Both the position numbers and the translations under genes were made by a program. Below are positions 54,682 through 62,313 of a stretch of DNA of 64,000 bases, in pieces. This DNA is from Novosphingobium sp. GTDB taxonomy: Bacteria; Pseudomonadota; Alphaproteobacteria; Sphingomonadales; Sphingomonadaceae. The DNA lies in NCBI GenBank assembly GCA_024236175.1, contig JACKKY010000001.1, positions 558,001-622,000 of the forward strand. Direction: 5' to 3'. Every line of letters starts with the position of its first letter. Position 1 is the stretch's first letter. The notes below the pieces were generated by a model that was given only the letters and a program-made list of their open reading frames with translations, made no database searches and was not told where the DNA came from.

Positions 54682-56061
54682 TCAGGCGGCCTGCTTCGCC
54701 CGCTCCACTGCTTCCAAGTTGAGCATGTCCGCCATCAGGAAGGCAAGCTCGATCGACTGGGCCGCATTGAGGCGCGGATCGCAATGGGTGTGGTAGCGAT
54801 CGGCCAGCGCTTCGTCAGTAATAGCCACCGCACCGCCGGTGCATTCGGTCACGTCCTGCCCGGTCATCTCGATATGGATGCCGCCGGCATGCGTGCCTTC
54901 CGCCCGGTGAACCGCGAAGAAGCCGCGCACTTCCGACAGGATCCGGTCGAACGGCCGGGTCTTGAAGCCGCTTTCCGCCTTGATGACGTTGCCGTGCATC
55001 GGATCGCACGACCACACGACGGGATGGCCTTCGCGCTTCACCGCGCGGACCAGCTTGGGCAGTCCGTCCTCGACCTTTTCGTGCCCGAAGCGGCTGATCA
55101 GCGTCATCCGGCCGGCCTCGCGAGCGGGGTTGAGCGTGTCGAGCATGCGCAGCAGCGCGTCGGGCTCAAGGCTCGGACCGCACTTCATGCCGATCGGATT
55201 GCCCACGCCGCGCAGGAATTCGACATGGGCCGAACCCTCGAAGCGGGTGCGGTCGCCGATCCACAGCATGTGGGCCGAACAGTCGTACCAGTCGCCAGTC
55301 AGCGAATCCCGGCGCGTCAGCGCCTCCTCGTAAGGCAGCAGCAGGGCTTCGTGGCTTGTGTAGAAGCTCGTGCCCTGAAGCTGCGGAACGGTTCCGGGAT
55401 CGATCCCGCAGGCGGACATGAAGTCCAGCGCCTCGCTGATGCGATCAGCGGTCTCGGCAAATTTCTGGCCCCACGGACTGCTGCCGATATGGTCCAGCGT
55501 CCATTTGTGGACCTGGCGCAGATTGGCGTAGCCACCGCCTGCAAAGGCACGCAGCAGGTTGAGCGTCGCTGCCGCCTGGCCATAGGCCTGCACCATGCGC
55601 TGCGGGTTGTTGCGGCGCGTTTCGTCGCCGAATTCGATCCCGTTGATGATGTCGCCGAAGTAGCTGGGCAATTCCTTGTCGCCCTGCTTTTCGGTCGGCG
55701 AACTCCTCGGCTTGGCGAACTGGCCGGCGATCCGGCCGACTTTCACAACCGGCTGCTTGCTGGCGAAGGTCAGCACCACGGCCATCTGCAGCAGCACGCG
55801 GAAGGTGTCGCGGATGTTGTCCGGGTGGAATTCGGCAAAACTCTCGGCGCAATCGCCACCCTGGAGCAGAAAACCGCGGCCCGCGGCCACTTCCGCGAGG
55901 TCAGCCTTCAGCGCACGTGCTTCGCCGGCGAAAACCAGGGGCGGAAACTTGGCCAGCGTCTGCTCGACGTCGCCGAGCTCGCCGGCATTGTCATAGGTCG
56001 GCAGGTGGCGCGCCTCATGCGCCTTCCAGCCATCGGGTGTCCAATTACTCGCCACTTCCAT
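54682..56061 (-). CDS. Class II 3-deoxy-7-phosphoheptulonate (DAHP) synthase
   Basis: A 459-residue enzyme for the first step of the shikimate pathway: phosphoenolpyruvate plus erythrose-4-phosphate to DAHP. It is the plant-like class II type, with metal Cys71 in GGDCAESF, WIGDRTR, KCGPSL and WSCDPMHGN, and the C-terminal HCDPRLNA. It lacks the extra N-terminal regulatory segment of the actinobacterial form. It lies between the SDR gene and the M16 peptidase on the same strand. Confidence 0.96.
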   Translation of the reverse strand: MEVASNWTPDGWKAHEARHLPTYDNAGELGDVEQTLAKFPPLVFAGEARALKADLAEVAAGRGFLLQGGDCAESFAEFHPDNIRDTFRVLLQMAVVLTFASKQPVVKVGRIAGQFAKPRSSPTEKQGDKELPSYFGDIINGIEFGDETRRNNPQRMVQAYGQAAATLNLLRAFAGGGYANLRQVHKWTLDHIGSSPWGQKFAETADRISEALDFMSACGIDPGTVPQLQGTSFYTSHEALLLPYEEALTRRDSLTGDWYDCSAHMLWIGDRTRFEGSAHVEFLRGVGNPIGMKCGPSLEPDALLRMLDTLNPAREAGRMTLISRFGHEKVEDGLPKLVRAVKREGHPVVWSCDPMHGNVIKAESGFKTRPFDRILSEVRGFFAVHRAEGTHAGGIHIEMTGQDVTECTGGAVAITDEALADRYHTHCDPRLNAAQSIELAFLMADMLNLEAVERAKQAA

Positions 56062-56175
56062 TGCTCCTCAGGGTCCGGGCCATTCAAACGGGCCCGACGC
56101 AAGGGGCGCCCCATAGACCCGCATTGCGTTAATTGCAAAAGCTGGATTTCCGCTGGCAATAATCGCCGGGGCGGC

Positions 56176-59073
56176 TCAGCGCGCCGCGGCGGCCACTTTT
56201 TCCGTCTGGCTTTCGGGCAGGACCGCCAGACGCCAGCTGCGATCCGCTCCGAGATACTGGCGCGCCAGCGCCTGCATCCTCTCCGGCGTGGTCTGCGTGT
56301 AATCGGGCAGGATCGTCCTGATCGAGTCGATCCGCGAAGGATCCCAGGTGGCGCCTCTCAGCTCATACATGAAGAACGCCGAACTCGTCGCCGCGCGGGT
56401 GATCTGCTGGCGCAGGGGCTCGGTCACCCGGGCCAGTTCGTCCGCGTCGGGCGGATTGGTAATGAGGTCGTTGGCGATCTCGTCGGCCGTCGCGAAGAAG
56501 GTCGGAACCGCGGACGGCGCAAGCTGCGCCATCGCCGTGATGGCTCCGCCGCTGTCGAGATCCACCGGCCAGCTGGAGTAGACCTGCGGCGCATAGCTCG
56601 CCCCCATCTTCTCGCGCATGGCCAGCATCAGCCGGTTGGTGAAAAGCTGGGTGAGTATCTCGAGCTGGCGCGACGCGCTGATGCCGGGGGAACCGCCCCC
56701 GGTCGGCCATGAGATCACCGCAGCGGCCTGGTTCGCATCGCCTCGATGGGTGAGCACCACCGGCTTGTCGCTCGGATCGGGAAAACCCACCCGCGCCGGT
56801 GCGGTGCCAGCCGGCAGCGGCTTGCGCGACGGCAGGGCGCCGAACGTGCGCTGCAGCGCCGCGATCGCTTCCTCGCGGTCGAAATCCCCGTAGACCTGAA
56901 CCTCGATCGGCCCGTAATCCAGCGCGCGCTGCCACACCCGGCGGAAACCTTCCGGCGTCGCCTCGGCAATCTCGGCGGGCGTGGGCGTCTCGAAGCGCGG
57001 ATCGCGGTCGCGCTGGAGATATCTGAGGTCACGGCTGAGCACGCCTTGCGGCGAGGTGGAATAGGCCTCGTACTGCAGCTCTGCCGCCGCCTTGGCGCGC
57101 AGCAGCGGATTCTCGTCCCAGCGCGGCATCGCGAACTTCGCCGCAAACAGGTAAAGCTGGTCGGCAAGGTCGGACGGACGGGTATCGGCGGAGAATTCGA
57201 ACGAGGCATCGTCGATCTCGAATTCGAAGCCCATCTTCCGGCCGGTCGCGATGCGGTCGAGTTCCTCCTGGCCGAGATCGCCGACGCCGGCACCGACCAG
57301 GGCCATCTCGCCCAGCCCGATATAAGGCGCGTCTTCAGGACCGAACGACCGATAGCCGCCGCCGAACCGCACTTTCACCGCGACCCGTCCGGGTTCTTCC
57401 TGCACCGGCCACATCAGCACTTTCACGCCGTTGGCGAAGTCTATCTGCTCGATGCCGAGCAACCCCGTCGAAGCTATCGAGGAGATTTCGCCCGGCTTGC
57501 CGACCGGCGGCATGTCGTCGAAGCGGATCGGGCTGTTGTCGGCCAGCCGCACGCTGCCGTCGGGCTTGACCGGGGCGAGCAGCGCCTGCCGCACCGCCTC
57601 GCTGTCGCCTTCCCCTTCCTTGGGCGTGAGGAAAATCGCCCGGGTCACATTGCCCCGGAACAGCGCCCTAGTGTGCTCCAGCACGCGCTCAGGCGTGAAC
57701 AGCGGAATGGAATCGCGATAGATCTGAAGCACGTCGTCGGGCGCGGCGACGGTCTCGCGGATGTCGAGGGCGGTCACCAGATCGTCGGCGAGCTTCGATC
57801 CGGGCAGCAACCGGCGCTGTTCGACCGGCACCTGGAACGCAACCTCGATCTCCGCGGTCTCACGCGCGATCTCTTCCTCGGTCGGCGGATTGGCGAGCGC
57901 ATCGGCAATCACCGCGCGAACGTCGCGCAGGGCCGCGCGCCAGTCGTTCGTCAGCGGCGTGACCGACACGAATGTCGCATCGACCGAGCGGCTGACATCG
58001 TCCTGGCTGACCTGCGCGACCAGGAAGCTGCCTCCTGCCCGCGCCTTCGATTCCAGCCGGCGGTTGATCAGCGCCTGGGCCAGCGCATCGATCATCAGAC
58101 CCTGGTTGTAGACGATCGTGTCTTCGACCTGCCGCCACGGGCGAAGGATCGCGTAGGAAACCGAACGCGGCAGGTCCGGCTCGACCATCACCCGGGCTTC
58201 GCCGACCGGATTGGCCGGATCGGCTCCGGCCGGGGCGACCGGATCACCGAAGCTCGGCGCAGGCGTGGGCTTGCCGGGCACTTTCCAGTCGGCAAACCAC
58301 TTGCGAATCAGGGCTTCCTGATCATCCTGCGAGGCGTCGCCGGCAACGATCACCACGGTGTTTTCCGGGCGGTACCAGCGCCTGTAGAAGGCCCGTACCG
58401 ATTCCTGGGTGGCGCCCTCAAGCGATTCCACCGAGCCGATCGGCGAGCGCTCGGCGAGCGGCTGCCCCTTGTAGAAGACGCGCCGCGTCGCCTCGTGGAC
58501 TCGCTGCGCCGCACCGCCGCGTTCGCGCATTTCGGCCAGCACGATCGGCACGTCGGTGCGGATGTTCTGTTCGCTCAGCGTCGGCGCGGTGACCATGCCG
58601 GACAGCAGCTTGAAGGACTCGTCCAGCGCTTCCGGCGTCGCATTGGGCAAGTCGAGCTTGTAGACCGTCTGCGTCGTGGTCGTCTCGGCATTGGTATCGT
58701 TTCCGAAGGACGCACCAAGCCGCTGCCAGGTGGGGATAGCCTCGCCGTCGCCGAGGTATTTCGACTGGCGGAACAGCAGGTGCTCGATGAGGTGGGCATA
58801 GCCCTCCTCGCCATCGCGCTCGTAAAGCGAGCCGGCATCCACGCGGATGCGGATGGAAACCTGCTCCGGCGGCACCCGGTTCTTGCGCACCGCATAGCGC
58901 AGTCCGTTGGGCAGCTCGCCGAATCTCCATTCCTTATCCTGCGGCACGTCGCTGTTCTCGTAGAGCCAGGGAACGTCCTTGGCGGCGACGGGGACGGACA
59001 GGATCGGGGCGGCGACAACGGCCAGCGCGGCCACGCAGGCAAACAGGCGCGCGAAACGCTTCAACGGGTTCAT
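56176..59073 (-). CDS. M16 family zinc metallopeptidase (pitrilysin-like, two halves)
   Basis: A 965-residue exported peptidase with a signal peptide (hydrophobic residues 10-30). The N-terminal half carries the inverted zinc motif HLIEH (His94, Glu97, His98), with the third ligand Glu further on. The C-terminal half has no zinc motif and acts as the second clamshell. Such periplasmic enzymes degrade small proteins and peptides. The Arg-Tyr pair for substrate C-termini was not checked. It stands alone, 110 bases upstream of the DAHP synthase gene. Confidence 0.94.
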   Translation of the reverse strand: MNPLKRFARLFACVAALAVVAAPILSVPVAAKDVPWLYENSDVPQDKEWRFGELPNGLRYAVRKNRVPPEQVSIRIRVDAGSLYERDGEEGYAHLIEHLLFRQSKYLGDGEAIPTWQRLGASFGNDTNAETTTTQTVYKLDLPNATPEALDESFKLLSGMVTAPTLSEQNIRTDVPIVLAEMRERGGAAQRVHEATRRVFYKGQPLAERSPIGSVESLEGATQESVRAFYRRWYRPENTVVIVAGDASQDDQEALIRKWFADWKVPGKPTPAPSFGDPVAPAGADPANPVGEARVMVEPDLPRSVSYAILRPWRQVEDTIVYNQGLMIDALAQALINRRLESKARAGGSFLVAQVSQDDVSRSVDATFVSVTPLTNDWRAALRDVRAVIADALANPPTEEEIARETAEIEVAFQVPVEQRRLLPGSKLADDLVTALDIRETVAAPDDVLQIYRDSIPLFTPERVLEHTRALFRGNVTRAIFLTPKEGEGDSEAVRQALLAPVKPDGSVRLADNSPIRFDDMPPVGKPGEISSIASTGLLGIEQIDFANGVKVLMWPVQEEPGRVAVKVRFGGGYRSFGPEDAPYIGLGEMALVGAGVGDLGQEELDRIATGRKMGFEFEIDDASFEFSADTRPSDLADQLYLFAAKFAMPRWDENPLLRAKAAAELQYEAYSTSPQGVLSRDLRYLQRDRDPRFETPTPAEIAEATPEGFRRVWQRALDYGPIEVQVYGDFDREEAIAALQRTFGALPSRKPLPAGTAPARVGFPDPSDKPVVLTHRGDANQAAAVISWPTGGGSPGISASRQLEILTQLFTNRLMLAMREKMGASYAPQVYSSWPVDLDSGGAITAMAQLAPSAVPTFFATADEIANDLITNPPDADELARVTEPLRQQITRAATSSAFFMYELRGATWDPSRIDSIRTILPDYTQTTPERMQALARQYLGADRSWRLAVLPESQTEKVAAAAR

Positions 59074-59181
59074 GCGCGCGATATAGGGACCGGAGCGATT
59101 AAGGGCCAGTGAATAGAGCGCTGACCGCCGGGTCTGGAAGCCCTCCTGGTCCGCTCGCGCTTCATCGCCGCCGCAAGCGGA

Positions 59182-59733
59182 CTATCGCGACTGCTGCTGC
59201 AACGGACCTCTCGCGAACTCGTCGCGCGAAATGGCGTAGAGGACATGGCGGACCGGCCCGCTTGCGGTCTGCTCGATCGTCGAATCTTCGGTCAGTCGGC
59301 CGCCGATCTTTTCCATCGCGCGCCGGGAGCGATGATTGTCTTCGCCCACACGGAACCTGGCCTGTTCCACGAAGCGGAAGGCATGCTCCAGCATCAGCCG
59401 CTTGAGCTCACGGTTGCAGCTGCCGCCCCAGTGGCTGCGGGCAAGGAAAGTCCAGCCGATCTCGACAGAGCCGCCGCCCGAGGTGTCCAGCCTTTCCCAG
59501 CGGGAAGACCCGACCACCGCACCCGTGGCCCTGTCGATCACGGCGATCGCGCCGCCCTTTGAGAGCGCATCGTCGAAGAAAGCGCGGAACACATCCTCTT
59601 GCCAGCGATCGTGCTGGGGATGCTGGCTCCAGACGAGCGGATCGGCAGCCACGGCATATAGCGCCTGCCAATCCTCCTTACCCAGGGGGCGCAGCAGCAG
59701 GCACTCGCCTTCGAGTGTCGGCTGCCTGTCCAT
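59182..59733 (-). CDS. GNAT family N-acetyltransferase
   Basis: A 183-residue acetyltransferase of the RimJ/RimL-like group. Strand-4/helix-3 blocks VEIGWTFLARSHWGGSCNRE and the segment NHRSRRAMEKIGGRLTED hold the acetyl-CoA pocket, in which Gln/Arg-x-x-Gly-x-Gly is degenerate (SHWGGS). The acceptor (an amine or a protein N-terminus) is unknown. The start is one base after the aminotransferase stop (TGACATG), so the two are co-translated. Confidence 0.88.
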   Translation of the reverse strand: MDRQPTLEGECLLLRPLGKEDWQALYAVAADPLVWSQHPQHDRWQEDVFRAFFDDALSKGGAIAVIDRATGAVVGSSRWERLDTSGGGSVEIGWTFLARSHWGGSCNRELKRLMLEHAFRFVEQARFRVGEDNHRSRRAMEKIGGRLTEDSTIEQTASGPVRHVLYAISRDEFARGPLQQQSR

Positions 59734-59734
59734 G

Positions 59735-60913
59735 TCACCCAGTCACGTCCGCGACGGCGGCGATGAACTTGTCGATGTTGCCTGCCGTAAGCCCGGCGAC
59801 GTTGATGCGGCCCGAGCCGGCGAAATAGACGCCATGCTGCTCGCGCATCGCCTGCACCTGCTCCGAGGTGAAGGGGATGATCGAGAACAGGCCGTTCTGC
59901 GCACCCAGCGGCGTGAGATCGACGCCGCCCGTCTTGCCGGCGGCGGCAAGCTGCGCACGCACCTGGCGCATCCGCTCACGCATCTGGTCGAGTTCGTCGA
60001 GCCACTGCGCGGTCAGCTTCTCGTCCTCCAGCACCAGCCGCACCGCGGCAGCGCCGTGATCGGGCGGCTGGGACCAGTTGGCCCGCGCCAGCGCATGCGC
60101 ATTCGACATCACCGCCGGAAGCTGGCCCGGTTCGGCCATCATCGCGTAAAGCGCGCCGACGCGGTCGCGATAGAGGCCGAAGTTCTTGTCACAGCTTTGC
60201 GTCACCAGCAGTTCCGGCACGGTCACGGCGACCCGGCGCACGCCGTAGGCGTCCTCCTCCATGCCGTGGCCCAGCCCCTGATAGGCAAGGTCGATGATCG
60301 GCAGCAGCTTCGCATCGGAAAGCAGTAGCGCGATTTCGTCCCACTGGGCGTGGGAATAGTCGATCCCGGTCGGGTTGTGGCAGCAACCGTGCAGGAGGAT
60401 CGCGTCGCCCGGCTCGGCCTCGGCGATGGCGCTGCGAATTCCTTCCATGTCGGCGACGCCTTCCGGAGACGCGTGATTGAAGGTCTTCATCTCGATGCCG
60501 AGATCCTTGCAGATCTGCGGGTGGTTCGGCCAGGTGGGATTGCCCATCCACATGCGCCTGATGCCGGCGCGCTTCGCCATGGCGAAAGCCAGCCGCAGAG
60601 AGCCGGTTCCGCCCGGGGTCTGCATGCCTTCGATCCGGCCGCCCATGGTCGGCGAATCCTTGCCGAAGATATAGGGCATCAGCGCCTCGACGAAGCCCAT
60701 GTCGCCTTCCGGGCCGAGATAGGCCTTCGAATCCTGCGTCTCGACCAGCTTTTTCTCGGCAGCCTTGATCGCACCGAACACCGGGGTCTCGCCCTGGCCG
60801 GTGCGGTAGACGCCGACGCCGAGGTCGATCTTGTCGGCGCGCGGGTCCGCGTTGTGGAGCTTGATCAGCGCAAGAAGCGCGTCGGCGGGCTGCTGTTCGA
60901 GATTGTCTAGCAT
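59735..60913 (-). CDS. Aromatic/aspartate aminotransferase (class I)
   Basis: A 392-residue PLP enzyme of the AspC/TyrB type, transferring amino groups between aspartate or aromatic amino acids and 2-oxo acids. Visible are LGVGVYRTGQGETPV, CHNPTGIDYSHAQWDEIA with the Asn, the Asp-x-Ala-Tyr block IDLAYQGLG, and the PLP lysine in SCDKNFGLYRDRVG. The ATG at 60913 was chosen as the normal family start. With the DAHP synthase nearby, a role in phenylalanine/tyrosine synthesis is plausible. Confidence 0.94.
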   Translation of the reverse strand: MLDNLEQQPADALLALIKLHNADPRADKIDLGVGVYRTGQGETPVFGAIKAAEKKLVETQDSKAYLGPEGDMGFVEALMPYIFGKDSPTMGGRIEGMQTPGGTGSLRLAFAMAKRAGIRRMWMGNPTWPNHPQICKDLGIEMKTFNHASPEGVADMEGIRSAIAEAEPGDAILLHGCCHNPTGIDYSHAQWDEIALLLSDAKLLPIIDLAYQGLGHGMEEDAYGVRRVAVTVPELLVTQSCDKNFGLYRDRVGALYAMMAEPGQLPAVMSNAHALARANWSQPPDHGAAAVRLVLEDEKLTAQWLDELDQMRERMRQVRAQLAAAGKTGGVDLTPLGAQNGLFSIIPFTSEQVQAMREQHGVYFAGSGRINVAGLTAGNIDKFIAAVADVTG

Positions 60914-61041
60914 GGCGCGCGCGCCCTTACCCCCGTGGCGGGCGGGGAGCAAGGGGAATGGGGAACCAGCACGCTTGCCGGACGTTAGAATTCGGCATGA
61001 TCGGCAACGAGGGCGCGACGCCCGACCAAGGAGGTGGAGTC

Positions 61042-61722
61042 TTGAACCTGCTCGTCAGCAATCCCGACCGGCTCGAGCAAGAGCTTTGCGAGAAGATCGG
61101 CGACGCCGGCTTCCCCTGCGTCGGCGCGAAATCCGCATTGGCGCGAGGCATGCTGAAAGTGCTTGCCTGCCATTCCCTCATCAGCGCCTGGGACGACATC
61201 CGCATCCACCGGGAGCTGATGGCCTGGGCCGCCGAATACCGCAAGGATCCCACCGGCCTGCGCAGCTTCGCCGTGGTGTTCGAAGGCCCCGACGACCTTG
61301 ATGAAGCCGCCTTCGAAACAGCCATGTGGGAACGCATCCAGTCGTTCGCGGACAAGGATCACTGGCTCGGCCAGCCCTACGACGATCGCGTCAGTCCTGA
61401 CCCGGACGATCCCCATTTCTCGCTCAGTTTCGGCCGGGAAGCGTTCTTCGTCGTCGGGCTGCATCCCCGCGCGTCGCGGCCGGCACGCCGCTTCGCCCAC
61501 CCCGCGCTGATCTTCAACCTGCACGACCAGTTCGAGAGGCTGCGCGAGGAAGGGCGCTACGAACGCATGCGCGAAGCCATCCTCGAGCGTGATCGCGAAC
61601 TGGCCGGCTCGATCAACCCCATGCTCGCGCGCCACGGCGATTCCAGCGAGGCCCGGCAATACAGCGGCCGGCCGGTAGACGAAGACTGGCGCTGCCCGTT
61701 CCGCGACCCGCGCGCGCAATGA
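61042..61722 (+). CDS. YqcI/YcgG family protein
   Basis: A 226-residue cytoplasmic protein of a family whose better-known member GntA is a haem-dependent N-hydroxylase in guanitoxin synthesis. Here GFPCVGAKSALARG near the N-terminus and the C-terminal WRCPFRDP (Cys-Pro-Phe) are the conserved parts. A TTG at 61042 with AGGAGG 7 bases upstream is the best start; ATG 60997 is an alternative. The last bases overlap the DUF1989 gene as ATGA. Function here is not known. Confidence 0.82.
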   Translation: MNLLVSNPDRLEQELCEKIGDAGFPCVGAKSALARGMLKVLACHSLISAWDDIRIHRELMAWAAEYRKDPTGLRSFAVVFEGPDDLDEAAFETAMWERIQSFADKDHWLGQPYDDRVSPDPDDPHFSLSFGREAFFVVGLHPRASRPARRFAHPALIFNLHDQFERLREEGRYERMREAILERDRELAGSINPMLARHGDSSEARQYSGRPVDEDWRCPFRDPRAQ

Positions 61723-62300
61723 CCGTCGAAATTCCCCCGCGCAGCGGCACCGCGTTCCGGCTTGAGGAAGGCCAGACCCTGCGCGTGATCGATCCGCGCG
61801 GCATGCAGGTGAGCGACCTGCTCGCCTTCAATGCCGGGGACGTGCGCGAAGTGCTCTCGAACGGCAGGACTTTCGACTATGAGGAAACCATCAGGCTGAC
61901 GACCGGCCACCGGATCTGGTCCAACCGCTCCAACCCGATGCTCGAAATCGTCGAAGACAGCGTCGGCCGTCACGATTTCCTGCTGACACCCTGCAGCAAG
62001 GCGACATTCCGCCATTTCTACGCGGACAAGCCGGTGCATCGCGGCTGTTTCGGCAACCTTGCCGAAGCGCTGGCGCCCTACGACGTCACTCCGGACATGA
62101 TCCCGACCGCCTTCAACCTGTTCATGAACGTGCCGGTCGAGGCGGAAACCGGCAAGGTCCGGGTGCTGCCGCCGACCAGCAAGCCGGGCGACTTCATCCG
62201 CCTTCGCGCGCTGATGGACCTGGTCGTCGGGCTGACCGCCTGTTCGGCCTATGATTCCAACGGCGGCAGCTTCAAGCCGATCCACTACGAGATCGGCTGA
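61719..62300 (+). CDS. DUF1989 (urea carboxylase-associated) protein
   Basis: A 193-residue cupin-like protein of the DUF1989 family, seen next to urea carboxylase or amidohydrolase genes. Conserved blocks are RVIDPRGMQVSDLLAFNAGD, SNRSNPMLEIVEDSVGRHD and the segment CSAYDSNGGSFKPIHYEI. It is translationally coupled to the YcgG gene and converges with the amidohydrolase gene at 62314. No urea carboxylase is present in the window, so the assignment is by family only. Confidence 0.85.
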   Translation: MTVEIPPRSGTAFRLEEGQTLRVIDPRGMQVSDLLAFNAGDVREVLSNGRTFDYEETIRLTTGHRIWSNRSNPMLEIVEDSVGRHDFLLTPCSKATFRHFYADKPVHRGCFGNLAEALAPYDVTPDMIPTAFNLFMNVPVEAETGKVRVLPPTSKPGDFIRLRALMDLVVGLTACSAYDSNGGSFKPIHYEIG

Positions 62301-62313
62301 ACGGCTCGGAAGC

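Noticed and set aside
59226..59242. CGAAATGGCG-like match to the element inside the GNAT gene
   Set aside because: It lies inside coding sequence without the outer half-site bases; chance match.
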